From Bacteroidota bacterium (GTDB lineage: Bacteria; Bacteroidota; Bacteroidia; Chitinophagales; Chitinophagaceae): a stretch of DNA of 64,000 nucleotides. Shown piece by piece: positions 17,751 through 26,161 of the stretch. The translations under genes and the position numbers were made by a program. The stretch covers positions 1-64,000 of the forward strand of contig JAKQKY010000362.1 of assembly GCA_029560415.1 (NCBI GenBank). The letters run 5' to 3'. The notes under the pieces were generated by a model. That model did no database searches and was not told the origin of the DNA. It saw only the letters and a program-made list of their open reading frames with translations. Position 1 is the stretch's first letter; every line of letters begins with the position of its first letter.

Positions 17751-20156
17751 TTATGCTTTTGTTAAAGCCAGTTCAAGTACCTGCAACATGGTTTTAACAT
17801 AGTGAAATTTGATCCCGGTGATGAATTTGGGATTGATCTCCGATACATCTTTTTCATTCTGCCAGCACATAATGATCTCCTTAATTCCCGAACGTTTGGC
17901 CGCCAAAACCTTTTCCTTGATTCCTCCAACAGGCAATACCTGTCCACGCAATGTGATCTCTCCCGTCATTGCCAAAAAAGGCTTCATTTTTCTGCCGGTA
18001 AATGCACTGGCCAGGGCCGACATCATCGTAACACCTGCACTGGGACCGTCTTTTGGTGTAGCACCTTCAGGGATGTGAATATGAGCGTCTTTTTTATTGA
18101 ACACTTCCTGGGTAAGACCGATCTTTTTGGCATTTGCCTCAAGCCATGTAAAGGCCGTACTGGCGCTTTCTTTCATCACATTGCCCAGGTTGCCGGTGAG
18201 TTTCAATTCTCCCTTGCCTTCGCTGAGCTGGGTTTCTATAAATAAAATATCACCGCCTACATAGGTCCAGGCCAATCCTACTGCCACGCCTGGCATATTT
18301 GCCATTTTGTACAATTCATTGCTGTACCGTGGGCGCCCGAGTATCTTTTCTATATCATTGTTTGTAATGGTGGCCTTAAGTTTACCTTTCATCACCAGTT
18401 CCTTGGCCTGGTAACGCATGATGCTGGCTAATTGCCGGTCGAGCTCCCGTACACCGCTTTCGCGGGTATAGTCGGTGATTACTTTTTCCAACACAACATC
18501 ATTCATTTTAAAACTATCTTTTTGCAGGCCATGCATTTCTTTTTGCTTGGGCATAAGGTGACGTTTGGCGATCTCGATCTTTTCCTCAATGGCATAACCA
18601 CTAAGGTCGATTATCTCGAGCCTGTCACGCAGCGCCGGCTGAATATTGCTGAGGTTATTGGCAGTCGCAATAAAAAGGACTTTGCTCAGGTCGTATTCCA
18701 GTTCCAGGTAATTATCGTAAAACGTATTGTTTTGTTCAGGGTCCAATACTTCCAATAGGGCTGATGAAGGATCGCCCCGGTTATCGCTGCCCACTTTATC
18801 TATTTCATCCAGGATCATCACGGGATTGCTTGATTTTATTTTCCGGATCGATTGAATGATGCGGCCCGGCATAGCACCGATATAGGTTTTACGATGGCCC
18901 CTGATCTCACTCTCATCATGCAAACCACCAAGGCTTACCCGCACATATTTGCGGCTGATGGCAGCGGCGATGCTCTTCCCAAGGCTTGTTTTACCAATGC
19001 CGGGAGGGCCGATGAAACAAAGGATCGGGCTTTTCATATCTCCCTTTAGTTTCAATACCGCCAGGTATTCAAGTATACGTTCTTTGATACGATCCATGCC
19101 ATAATGATCATGATCAAGTATCTTCTTTGCTTTTTTAAGGTCGTATGAATCTTCCGTGTATTCATCCCAGGGCAGGTCGAGCAACAGGTCGAGATGATTG
19201 TACACTACCGAATAATCCGGGGTGGAAGGATGCATCCTTTCCAGCTTTTCAGCGCCCTTGGTAAACATTTCCTTTGCCGCTGCAGGCCATTTCTTTGTTT
19301 CGGCCTTCTTCATCATATCTTTTACTTCCGCTACATTTTCACCACCGAGTTCATCTTTGATGGCTTTCATCTGCTGCTGTAAAAAATAATCACGTTGCTG
19401 TTTGTCCAGTTCGGCCCTGGTTTTATTGGTTACTTTGTTTTTCAACTCAGCATATTGCAATTCAGTATGCATGAGGTTCATCAGCAATTCAGCCCTGGCT
19501 TTGAGATTGCTGATCTCGAGCAGTTTTTGTTTCTGCTTGATATCGCTGTTGAGGTTGCTGCTTACAAAGTGAATGAGAAAAGACGGGTTCTCAATATTTT
19601 TCAGGATGATGGCTGCTTCACTGGGAAGGTTAGGAGACAAACCCACAATTTGCCCGGCCAGGTCTTTGATGCTGCCCACCATGGCATCGAAATCGGCGTC
19701 ACCTACCAGTTTATCTTCTTCCAGTATTTTAATGGTTGCCTTGAAATAAGGATCATCCGACGTGATTTCTTCGATCTTAAACCTTTTCCTGCCCTGGATG
19801 ATGATGGTAGTACCTCCATCGGGCATTTTAATGAGTTTTACAATTTTGGCTACGGTGCCGATATCTTCGAGGTCGCTGACGGTGGGTTCTTCCACATTGC
19901 TGTCTTTTTGCGCCACTACGCCTACCAATTTGTCAGCCTTGTAAGCATCGGTAACGGCCTTTATGCTTTTATCGCGGCCTACGGTAATAGGGATTACTAC
20001 GCCCGGGAATAGCACGGTATTGCGCAAAGGGAGTATCGGTAATTCGGATGGAATGTCCTGTGTATCTGAATTTGCTTCGTCTTCATCGGTGAGTGGAATA
20101 ATCGGCATAAACTCCATTTCTTCCTCATTGCCCTGTAAATAAAACTGTTTATCCAT
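17751..20156 (-). CDS. lon: Lon ATP-dependent serine protease
   Basis: 801 residues, standard length. The N-terminal LON substrate-binding domain (about 35-240) starts with PILPLRNTVLFPGVVIPI. It is followed by a coiled-coil region (LDKQQRDYFLQQQMKAIKDELG). The AAA+ module has Walker A GPPGIGKTS (Lys389), Walker B MILDEIDKVG and the sensor region IATANNLSNIQPALRDRLE. The C-terminal protease domain carries the catalytic dyad Ser706 in DGPSAG and Lys749 in GGIKEK, 43 residues apart as in E. coli Lon. It degrades misfolded and regulatory proteins in the cytosol. It is monocistronic and ends at a shared terminator. Confidence 0.98.
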   Translation of the reverse strand: MDKQFYLQGNEEEMEFMPIIPLTDEDEANSDTQDIPSELPILPLRNTVLFPGVVIPITVGRDKSIKAVTDAYKADKLVGVVAQKDSNVEEPTVSDLEDIGTVAKIVKLIKMPDGGTTIIIQGRKRFKIEEITSDDPYFKATIKILEEDKLVGDADFDAMVGSIKDLAGQIVGLSPNLPSEAAIILKNIENPSFLIHFVSSNLNSDIKQKQKLLEISNLKARAELLMNLMHTELQYAELKNKVTNKTRAELDKQQRDYFLQQQMKAIKDELGGENVAEVKDMMKKAETKKWPAAAKEMFTKGAEKLERMHPSTPDYSVVYNHLDLLLDLPWDEYTEDSYDLKKAKKILDHDHYGMDRIKERILEYLAVLKLKGDMKSPILCFIGPPGIGKTSLGKSIAAAISRKYVRVSLGGLHDESEIRGHRKTYIGAMPGRIIQSIRKIKSSNPVMILDEIDKVGSDNRGDPSSALLEVLDPEQNNTFYDNYLELEYDLSKVLFIATANNLSNIQPALRDRLEIIDLSGYAIEEKIEIAKRHLMPKQKEMHGLQKDSFKMNDVVLEKVITDYTRESGVRELDRQLASIMRYQAKELVMKGKLKATITNNDIEKILGRPRYSNELYKMANMPGVAVGLAWTYVGGDILFIETQLSEGKGELKLTGNLGNVMKESASTAFTWLEANAKKIGLTQEVFNKKDAHIHIPEGATPKDGPSAGVTMMSALASAFTGRKMKPFLAMTGEITLRGQVLPVGGIKEKVLAAKRSGIKEIIMCWQNEKDVSEINPKFITGIKFHYVKTMLQVLELALTKA

Positions 20157-20184
20157 GTATAAGTTTGTTAGAAAGTCAATTTGA

Positions 20185-20192
20185 CAAAATTA
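20185..20192 (-). promoter_or_regulatory. Possible -7 box of the lon promoter
   Basis: On the minus strand the sequence TAATTTTG fits the Bacteroidota -7 consensus TAnnTTTG and would start transcription about 20-25 bases before the lon ATG. No good -33 TTG lies at the ideal distance, so the call is tentative. Confidence 0.3.
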
Positions 20193-20393
20193 GTCAACTA
20201 ATTGGTTATATTTTGATGGAAGTCTATATGGACAAGTTTAATGCCGGAATATCTGTACATACACAATTCTTTGTTTGGTTAGCTCCTGTCATGATTTATA
20301 TATGGTAATTAATAGTGTGTTTTACGGTAACTGGTTTAGTCAATTGGATGACAGCAGGTTCAGAAATGCATTTATCCATTACTTTTGCGCTGC

Positions 20394-21809
20394 ATGGATA
20401 TAAACTGTACAGATACAGAATTATTGTTGTTCGAAAAAATTGCCCGGGCGGCTGCGTCTATTCATGCGGATAGTTATATCATTGGAGGATTTGTACGGGA
20501 TAAGCTGTTGGGGCGTGAATGTAAAGACATTGATGTGGTATGTGTGGGCGATGGAATTTCACTTGCACATGAAGTGGCCCGCCAATTCGACCCGGTTCCC
20601 CAGGTGCATTTTTTTAAAAATTTTGGTACGGCCCAGATCAGGCTCGATGACCTGGATATAGAATTTGTGGGTGCCCGCAAGGAAAGCTACCGCAGCGATA
20701 GCCGTAATCCTGCTGTGGAAGCAGGCAGCCTGGAAGATGACCAGAACCGCCGCGATTTTACGATCAATGCACTTGCCATCAGTTTACAAAAAAGCGACTA
20801 TGGCAGGCTGTTAGATCCTTTCGGCGGATTAAATGACCTGGAAAATAAGATCATTAAAACACCCCTTGCGCCGGGAGAAACTTTCAGTGATGATCCGCTG
20901 CGCATGATGCGGGCCATACGTTTTGCCACACAGCTGGGCTTTGTGATTGAAGCCAATACCCTTGAAGCCATTTCATCGAATGCAGGCAGGATCCGGATCG
21001 TAAGCGGAGAGCGGATCGCTGATGAGTTGAATAAAATACTAATGTGCCGAAAGCCTTCCATAGGTTTTGACCTATTGTATAAGACGGGTTTACTGCAGGA
21101 AATATTTCCGCAGATGGTTGCATTGGCCGGTGCGGAATACATTGACGGGATGGGACACAAAGATAATTTTTATCACACCCTCCAGGTGGTGGACAATATT
21201 GCTGAACATACCAATGACCTGTGGCTGCGATGGGCAGCGGTACTGCATGATATTGCCAAACCTGCTACGAAAAAGTTTGAAGAAGGCCATGGCTGGACGT
21301 TTCATGGCCATGAAGTAGTAGGTGCACGAATGGTACCAAAAATATTTACCAAACTGAAACTGCCGCAGAATGAAAAGATGAAGTTTGTGCAGAAGATGGT
21401 GGAAATGCACCTTCGACCAATCAGTTTAACGAAAGAGAATATAACGGATGCCGCTATCCGCAGATTGATCTTTGATGCCGGCGACGACCTGGAGGCATTG
21501 ATGACGCTATGCCGGGCAGATATCACTTCAAAAAATAAGCAAAAAGTAAAGCGTTTCCTGGAAAATTTTGAATTGGTACTCGAGCGATGTGCAGCCGTGG
21601 AAGCAAAGGACCATATCCGTAACTGGCAACCACCGATCACGGGAGAAATGATCATGGAAGAATTTAATTTACCTCCCGGTCGTATGGTTGGCGATATTAA
21701 AAATGCCATCCGCGAAGCCATCCTCGATGGGCAGATACCTAACGAATACGAGGCCGCGAAGATTTTTATGCTCGAAAAAGCCAAAGAGCTGGGAGTAATT
21801 AATAATTAG
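20394..21809 (+). CDS. CCA-adding tRNA nucleotidyltransferase / poly(A) polymerase family, with HD domain
   Basis: 471 residues from the ATG (an in-frame TTG three codons upstream is less likely). The class II nucleotidyltransferase head has YIIGGFVRDKLLGRECKDIDVV, with the two metal-binding Asp in DID. RRDFTINALA and ADDPLRMMRAIRFATQLGF-like motifs follow (SDDPLRMMRAIRFA is what is read here). A C-terminal HD domain contains WAAVLHDIAKPAT. It repairs or adds the CCA end of tRNA. The last codons and the stop fall inside an AT-rich repeat that recurs inverted at 22621, so the very C-terminus (VINN) is encoded by repeat sequence. Confidence 0.95.
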   Translation: MDINCTDTELLLFEKIARAAASIHADSYIIGGFVRDKLLGRECKDIDVVCVGDGISLAHEVARQFDPVPQVHFFKNFGTAQIRLDDLDIEFVGARKESYRSDSRNPAVEAGSLEDDQNRRDFTINALAISLQKSDYGRLLDPFGGLNDLENKIIKTPLAPGETFSDDPLRMMRAIRFATQLGFVIEANTLEAISSNAGRIRIVSGERIADELNKILMCRKPSIGFDLLYKTGLLQEIFPQMVALAGAEYIDGMGHKDNFYHTLQVVDNIAEHTNDLWLRWAAVLHDIAKPATKKFEEGHGWTFHGHEVVGARMVPKIFTKLKLPQNEKMKFVQKMVEMHLRPISLTKENITDAAIRRLIFDAGDDLEALMTLCRADITSKNKQKVKRFLENFELVLERCAAVEAKDHIRNWQPPITGEMIMEEFNLPPGRMVGDIKNAIREAILDGQIPNEYEAAKIFMLEKAKELGVINN

Positions 21810-21830
21810 TAATTAAAAATTAGTAATTAA
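21795..21830. repeat. AT-rich repeat, left arm of an inverted pair
   Basis: A run made of TAATTA / TAATTAGTAATTA units that begins within the last codons of the cca gene. Its reverse complement closely matches the right arm at 22621, with the shared core TTTTTAATTACTAATTATTAA allowing small indels. The two arms enclose the octamer array and the pRiA4b-ORF3-like gene. Similar AT units recur around 51030 and 53015. Confidence 0.65.
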
Positions 21831-21850
21831 GGAGCTCAACAATCTGAACC

Positions 21851-21986
21851 AACCCTTAAACCCTTAAACCCTTCAACCCTTCAACCCTTCAACCTTTAAA
21901 CCTTTAAACCCTTCAACCCATAAACCCTTCAACCCATAAACCCTTCAACCCATAAACCCTTCAACCCTTAAACCTTTAAACCTTTT
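21851..21986. repeat. Tandem octamer array (AACCCTTM), 17 copies
   Basis: Seventeen head-to-tail 8-bp units fill exactly 136 bp. Unit variants are AACCCTTA, AACCCTTC, AACCTTTA and AACCCATA. In the middle, AACCCTTC and AACCCATA alternate three times, giving a 16-bp higher-order period. The array has marked strand asymmetry: almost no G on the plus strand. It contains stop-rich frames and no gene. It lies 41 bp after the cca stop and 64 bp before the next gene. Confidence 0.92.
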
Positions 21987-22050
21987 AACGTCTTCAACCT
22001 CCCAAACCAAAACCTGCTATTAAATAGCAAAATTTCTTTATTTTTGAACC

Positions 22051-22623
22051 ATGGCAATATTAAAATTCAGGATATACTGGGAAGATGATGAAAGTACGTA
22101 CCGCGATGTAGTGATCAGGCATTCGCAGACTTTTTTTGATCTGCACATGGCGATATTAAAAAGCTACGAATTCGACAATAAGCATAAAGCTACCTTCTAC
22201 CGCAGTAACGACAACTGGCAACGTGGCCGTGAGATAAGCCTTGAGAAATATGACAAGGATTATAAAGCCGACCCATTGCTGATGAATGATGTAACTATAG
22301 GCACAGAGATCAAAGATCCCAACCAGAAATTCGTATATGAATACGACTTTAATAAGAACTGGCATTTCATGGTGGAGCTGATCAATGTAGATAAGGAAGA
22401 GAACAAAAAACTTACTTATCCATCCTGTGTACGATCAGAAGGTATTGCACCATCACAATATGGCACCAAGGGTTTAATAGACAGCCGCCTGGCTGAAATG
22501 GAAGAGAAATATGATCTTCAGCCAGATGCCATGAAAGATGGTTTTGGAGAAGAAGGTGAGGAAGGCGATGCCGTTGAAGGAGAAGATGATGTAGTGGCCG
22601 ACGAAGCCAACGATGGATTCTAA
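22051..22623 (+). CDS. Plasmid pRiA4b ORF-3-like family protein
   Basis: 190 residues. The body (about 1-140) matches the pRiA4b ORF-3 family seen near IS1096-type and plasmid genes: FRIYWEDDESTYRDVVI at the start, HSQTFFDLHMAILKSYEFD, YEYDFNKNWHFMVELI, and YPSCVRSEGIAPSQYG (family usually YPxCxxGxRAxPPED..G). The C-terminal 35 residues are an acidic Glu/Asp/Gly tail (EEGEEGDAVEGEDD). No membrane segment or signal peptide is present. The biochemical role is unknown. It is flanked by AT-rich inverted repeats that abut its stop codon and by the octamer array upstream. Confidence 0.85.
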   Translation: MAILKFRIYWEDDESTYRDVVIRHSQTFFDLHMAILKSYEFDNKHKATFYRSNDNWQRGREISLEKYDKDYKADPLLMNDVTIGTEIKDPNQKFVYEYDFNKNWHFMVELINVDKEENKKLTYPSCVRSEGIAPSQYGTKGLIDSRLAEMEEKYDLQPDAMKDGFGEEGEEGDAVEGEDDVVADEANDGF

Positions 22624-22662
22624 TTAATAATTTTTAATTACTAATTACTAATTATTAATTAA
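22621..22662. repeat. AT-rich repeat, right arm of an inverted pair
   Basis: Starts at the stop codon of the pRiA4b-ORF3-like gene and consists of TAATTAATAATTTTTAATTA and related units. It is the inverted partner of the arm at 21795. Because of strong AT complementarity it could also act as a long imperfect hairpin in RNA. Confidence 0.65.
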
Positions 22663-22699
22663 AAACTCGTGCGGGTTCTTTACAAACTCAAACGACCAT

Positions 22700-23602
22700 A
22701 TGCAAAAGACCTGTATCATTATTGCCGGACCTACAGCCGTGGGCAAAACGGCCATTGCGGTTGAAATTGCAAAACATTTTTCTACGCACATTATTTCTGC
22801 GGATAGCCGGCAGTGTTACCGGGAGCTTTCGATAGGCGTTGCCAAACCTACCATAGCCGAGCAACAGGGAATCCCTCATTATTTTATTGACTCACATTCT
22901 ATTCACGATAATGTGAATGTGGCTGACTTTGAAGCCTATGCATTGCAATCAGCAAGTAGCATTTTTAAGGAACACGATTTCGCCGTAATGGTAGGCGGCA
23001 CCGGTTTATACATCAGGGCTTTTTGCCAGGGAATGGATGCCATGCCCGCAATTCCCGCAGATCTAAGAGCGGCTATTATTGCCAGTTACGAGGCAAAAGG
23101 AGTGGGTTGGTTGCAGGCTCAATTGCTGCAAATGGACCCTGTTTATGCAGCAGAAGGTGAAATGGAAAACCCACAGCGGATGATGCGGGCATTGGAAATT
23201 GTACAAGTGACCGGGCAACCGATCAGCCATTTTCAAACGGGGCAAAAAAAGAAACGTGATTTTGCCATCATCCCCATTTGCCTGCAACTGCCACGAGAAG
23301 ATTTATATGAACGAATTAACAACCGGGTAGATATGATGATGGAGGCCGGACTTGAAGCAGAGGCCCGCCACCTATTGCCTTGGCGCAATTTGAATGCCCT
23401 GCAAACAGTGGGTTATAAGGAACTCTTCGATTATTTTGACGGTACAATTTCTTTAGAAAGGGCAGTGGAACTCATCAAGCAAAACAGCCGGCATTATGCC
23501 AAAAGACAAATGACCTGGTTTAACCGGGAAGCAGGTATGCGTACCTGTGAACCGAAGATTGAAGATGTTATGAAACTGCTGCAAGAGGTGTTGCTGGATT
23601 AG
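22700..23602 (+). CDS. miaA: tRNA dimethylallyltransferase
   Basis: 300 residues, typical length. P-loop AGPTAVGKTAIA at 9-20 (Lys16), then the tRNA-contact motif ISADSRQCYRELSIGVAKP (DSRQ is the family signature), VADFEAYA, MVGGTGLYIRAF, and the C-terminal QTVGYKELFDYFDG and RHYAKRQMTWFN. It transfers a dimethylallyl group to A37 of tRNAs reading UNN codons. It stands alone between the pRiA4b-like gene and a converging outer-membrane protein gene, whose stop codon is one base away. Confidence 0.97.
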   Translation: MQKTCIIIAGPTAVGKTAIAVEIAKHFSTHIISADSRQCYRELSIGVAKPTIAEQQGIPHYFIDSHSIHDNVNVADFEAYALQSASSIFKEHDFAVMVGGTGLYIRAFCQGMDAMPAIPADLRAAIIASYEAKGVGWLQAQLLQMDPVYAAEGEMENPQRMMRALEIVQVTGQPISHFQTGQKKKRDFAIIPICLQLPREDLYERINNRVDMMMEAGLEAEARHLLPWRNLNALQTVGYKELFDYFDGTISLERAVELIKQNSRHYAKRQMTWFNREAGMRTCEPKIEDVMKLLQEVLLD

Positions 23603-23603
23603 A

Positions 23604-25157
23604 TCAGAATTTCCAGCCAATGCTCGCCATCACCTGCCCGTTTCGTTGCTTGATATTGGCGAAAGTATTGTCCCGGTCCTCGAGGCGATAAGGCATGTTT
23701 ACATCTTTGGTCATATTGTACACGTAACTGAGGTCGATGAAAAATCCTTTATCGCGGTAGCCAAGGCCGCCACTCAATAAGACCATATTCGTTTTAAGTT
23801 GATTGTCTTTGTAAGGATTACCATAGTAAGCAAAACCAAGCCTGGCCATAATGGTATTGAATTTAAGTTCGCCACCAACTTTTGCATTAAATGTTCCTTT
23901 GTAAATAGATTTTACCACATTGTTCAGGCCTTTATAATATACTTTTTCTTCTTCGGTAGGTTCTTCATTGTTGCTGCTGAAACGGCTTCCGCGGTGATTC
24001 ACGTATTCGATATCGGCAGATATGAAGGCCCTTTGTTTCTTTACATTTTCCACTTCCCTGAATACATAGGATACACTGAGGATGGCCCGCCAGGGGGAGG
24101 TCTGGAAGTATTTGCTTTTACCAGGCTGATCGTTGGTAAAAGTCTGCGAACTAACAGAAAGATTTGCCAGCGTGCCACTATCTGTTTCTGTTTGGGTGTT
24201 CAATGAGCTGGTACGGGTATCCGTTAGCATCATGAAACTTGGGGTATGAAATGCAAAACCAACCCGCAGGTATTCCTGTGGCCGGTAAATGAAGCCAAGC
24301 TTGAGGTTGAGACCGGCGCCGCTGGTTTTGAAATCATCGGTGTAAGTAAATGAATTGAATTTGTTGAAGCGGTTTGCAGATGTATCACTTTCGGTAAATA
24401 CCGTGTTGCTTTTATACGAAACAATGGGAATGCCGAGGGTAGCGCCCATCAGCCATTTGTCTTTGTTGTTTTGTGCATAGGCCAATGCCAGTTCGTATAT
24501 GCCGCCGCTGGTTTTCTTTCGCATTTCCTGCCGCAATGCCTGCCCTGCATCGAGGATATATTCGGGTGCACCCTTTACCTGGATGGCATTGCCCACGGTT
24601 ACCGTGTCTATCAGGTAAGTGTACAGTGCCGGCGCAGATGTGTAGGGCATGGAAGAATTGCTGTATAGAACCTCATCGATGCTGCTCCCGCTTTTGGCAA
24701 ATTCTTCGGCAAACTGTTCGCTGAAAGAGCTGTAATTGTTTAGCGACGAATATTGGATGTAGTTATTGAAGTTGGCCACCTGGGTTACCCCAATGCTCAC
24801 GGCATACGATTGGGTGGGATTGTATTTATTGCCAAAGCCCTGGATCCATCCGGATGGCCCGAAGCCAAAACTGTTTCGTTTATTTTCGGATAGGCTGCCC
24901 CGGTAGTTAGAAGTATTACTGCCCAACAACATCCCCGGCGACAAAACAATTTCACCTGTTTTATAAAATGCCAGTCCGGCCGGGTTTACAAATGCGGCCG
25001 TGATATCACCTCCGAGAGATCCCATAACGCCTCCGATGGCGAGGTTCCTGGCGGTTCCGTTCTGCGGGTACCAGCTATAACGAATGGCATCTTCCGGTAC
25101 CTGTGCACCGGCTTGTATGCTGAAAAGTATAAAGAAGAAGAGTATATTTTTTTTCAT
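23604..25157 (-). CDS. Outer membrane beta-barrel protein, FadL/OMPP1-like
   Basis: 517 residues with a signal peptide (to about residue 18, IQAGAQ). The start of the mature protein contains the FadL/TodX-like signature: ARNLAIGGVMGSLGGDITAAFVNPAGLAFYKTGEI, where a Gly-rich segment precedes NPAGLA. The rest alternates hydrophobic beta strands with aromatic girdles and ends with Phe (MASIGWKF), as expected for BAM substrates. FadL-type channels carry hydrophobic molecules; in Bacteroidota the closest annotations are often PorV-like or hemin-receptor-like, so the transported compound is unknown. It is monocistronic and converges on miaA. Confidence 0.8.
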   Translation of the reverse strand: MKKNILFFFILFSIQAGAQVPEDAIRYSWYPQNGTARNLAIGGVMGSLGGDITAAFVNPAGLAFYKTGEIVLSPGMLLGSNTSNYRGSLSENKRNSFGFGPSGWIQGFGNKYNPTQSYAVSIGVTQVANFNNYIQYSSLNNYSSFSEQFAEEFAKSGSSIDEVLYSNSSMPYTSAPALYTYLIDTVTVGNAIQVKGAPEYILDAGQALRQEMRKKTSGGIYELALAYAQNNKDKWLMGATLGIPIVSYKSNTVFTESDTSANRFNKFNSFTYTDDFKTSGAGLNLKLGFIYRPQEYLRVGFAFHTPSFMMLTDTRTSSLNTQTETDSGTLANLSVSSQTFTNDQPGKSKYFQTSPWRAILSVSYVFREVENVKKQRAFISADIEYVNHRGSRFSSNNEEPTEEEKVYYKGLNNVVKSIYKGTFNAKVGGELKFNTIMARLGFAYYGNPYKDNQLKTNMVLLSGGLGYRDKGFFIDLSYVYNMTKDVNMPYRLEDRDNTFANIKQRNGQVMASIGWKF

Positions 25158-25220
25158 GTAAGCAAATGTTTTTGATCAACCTGCAATGGGTTGTATACAT
25201 GTTATGATAAAAAACTGCAC

Positions 25221-25865
25221 CTATTTTCCTCCCCGGGCAGGCCTGCTCACAGGCGTACCGGAGCTGTTGCTGCTCCCCGATGAAGATGAGCCGGAATTGC
25301 TGTTGGATGGGGTGTAGGTGCGGGTGTCATTTGTGTTTGTCCGCTCGTAGCTGTTGTTGTTAACCGAAGTAGGAACCAGCACTCTTCTGGTATTGTTGCG
25401 ATTATTGTTGCTGTTGTTGTATTGCCCGCCGGAACGGATCCATTGCGTAGTGCCTGTTTTAGGATTTACCACCACCATATTGTTTGACTGGTAGCTGCCA
25501 AGGTTGGTGCTTCGGATGGTTGTATTCTTTGGATTTTTGATGCTGATATTGGAAATATATACCGGTGAAGGATAGTAATAGGGATTGTAATAATAACCAT
25601 ACGTATAGCCATAACGGTAAGGATCGTACTGGCAATTATAATCATCGTTAAAATCACGCCAGCGCCTGTCGTAAATGGCCATCCTGATCTGCCGGTCTTC
25701 AGCCGGCCTGTTGTACACCTGTTCTCTTTCCTGCTTTCTGTCTTCCTCTACAGGCCTTGCGGGAGAATAATACACATCATCGGGTGTTTGCCCGCTTTTG
25801 TACACGGAGCTGCAACTGCTGAAAGCCGCTGCTGATAAGGCGATAAGTAAAATTCTGAATTTCAT
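25221..25865 (-). CDS. Asn/Ser-rich lipoprotein, unknown
   Basis: About 214 residues from the ATG that begins MKFRILLIAL; a Met nine codons upstream is unlikely because the signal peptide would start late. The lipobox is FSSCSS. A charged segment with PARPVEEDRKQEREQ is followed by a Tyr-rich central part (DPYRYGYTYGYYYNPYYYPSP), then low-complexity Asn and Ser tracts and a basic end. Similar Tyr/Asn-rich lipoproteins are common in Bacteroidota, but none has a function I can cite. Low-complexity tails suggest surface exposure or a flexible tether. Confidence 0.75.
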   Translation of the reverse strand: MKFRILLIALSAAAFSSCSSVYKSGQTPDDVYYSPARPVEEDRKQEREQVYNRPAEDRQIRMAIYDRRWRDFNDDYNCQYDPYRYGYTYGYYYNPYYYPSPVYISNISIKNPKNTTIRSTNLGSYQSNNMVVVNPKTGTTQWIRSGGQYNNSNNNRNNTRRVLVPTSVNNNSYERTNTNDTRTYTPSNSNSGSSSSGSSNSSGTPVSRPARGGK

Positions 25866-25901
25866 GGCGCAAGGTTTAGAACGATTATACAATGAAGTTA
25901 C

Positions 25902-25909
25902 TACTTTTG
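25902..25909 (+). promoter_or_regulatory. Probable -7 box (TACTTTTG) for a proS transcript with a long leader
   Basis: TACTTTTG matches TAnnTTTG exactly. The next gene on this strand, proS, begins 252 bp downstream, which implies a leader of about 245 nt. A clear -33 TTG is not seen; TTTAGAAC lies near the expected place. Confidence 0.4.
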
Positions 25910-25914
25910 TAGCC

Positions 25915-26161
25915 GTCGGGATTGAAGAACGGTCCCATAAAGCTACCTGTATATGACGCTTAACAAAAGCGATCTGCTGTTAAAGATGTGCTAAAAGGAA
26001 AGCTGTGGGCGACGTGAATTTCATTCGTTTTGGAAGATGCCTTGAGCATAGCTGAACCAGGGTTATGAAGTACAAGTGTGCGACGCCACTGAAGCTGCAA
26101 AAGGTACTACAGCCGGGACAACAAAAACATAATAACTAAATCTGATAATTGTAACATAAAC
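25915..26161 (+). other. Long leader region of proS, no supported gene
   Basis: About 247 bp between a likely promoter and proS. It is less AT-rich than neighbouring intergenic DNA. It contains a possible small hairpin around CTTAACA...TGTTAAAG (about 25958-25984). The last 80 bp are open in two frames, one ATG-started 24-codon frame ([10 protein letters not shown]...) and one without a start ([12 protein letters not shown]...). It is not a T-box by any motif I can see. It could be a structured leader RNA, a small peptide gene or the remnant of a dispersed element. Confidence 0.4.

Noticed and set aside
20157..20393. Divergent lon-cca interval as a possible tRNA or small RNA gene
   Set aside because: No cloverleaf, TTCRANYC-type loop or terminator was found; only a possible -7 box for lon.
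21851..21986. Octamer array as a CRISPR
   Set aside because: Units are 8 bp in direct register without spacers of unique sequence; no cas genes in the window.
23604..25157. Outer membrane protein as a hemin or TonB receptor
   Set aside because: No TonB box or plug domain; the N-terminal NPAGLA motif fits the FadL/OMPP1 group instead.
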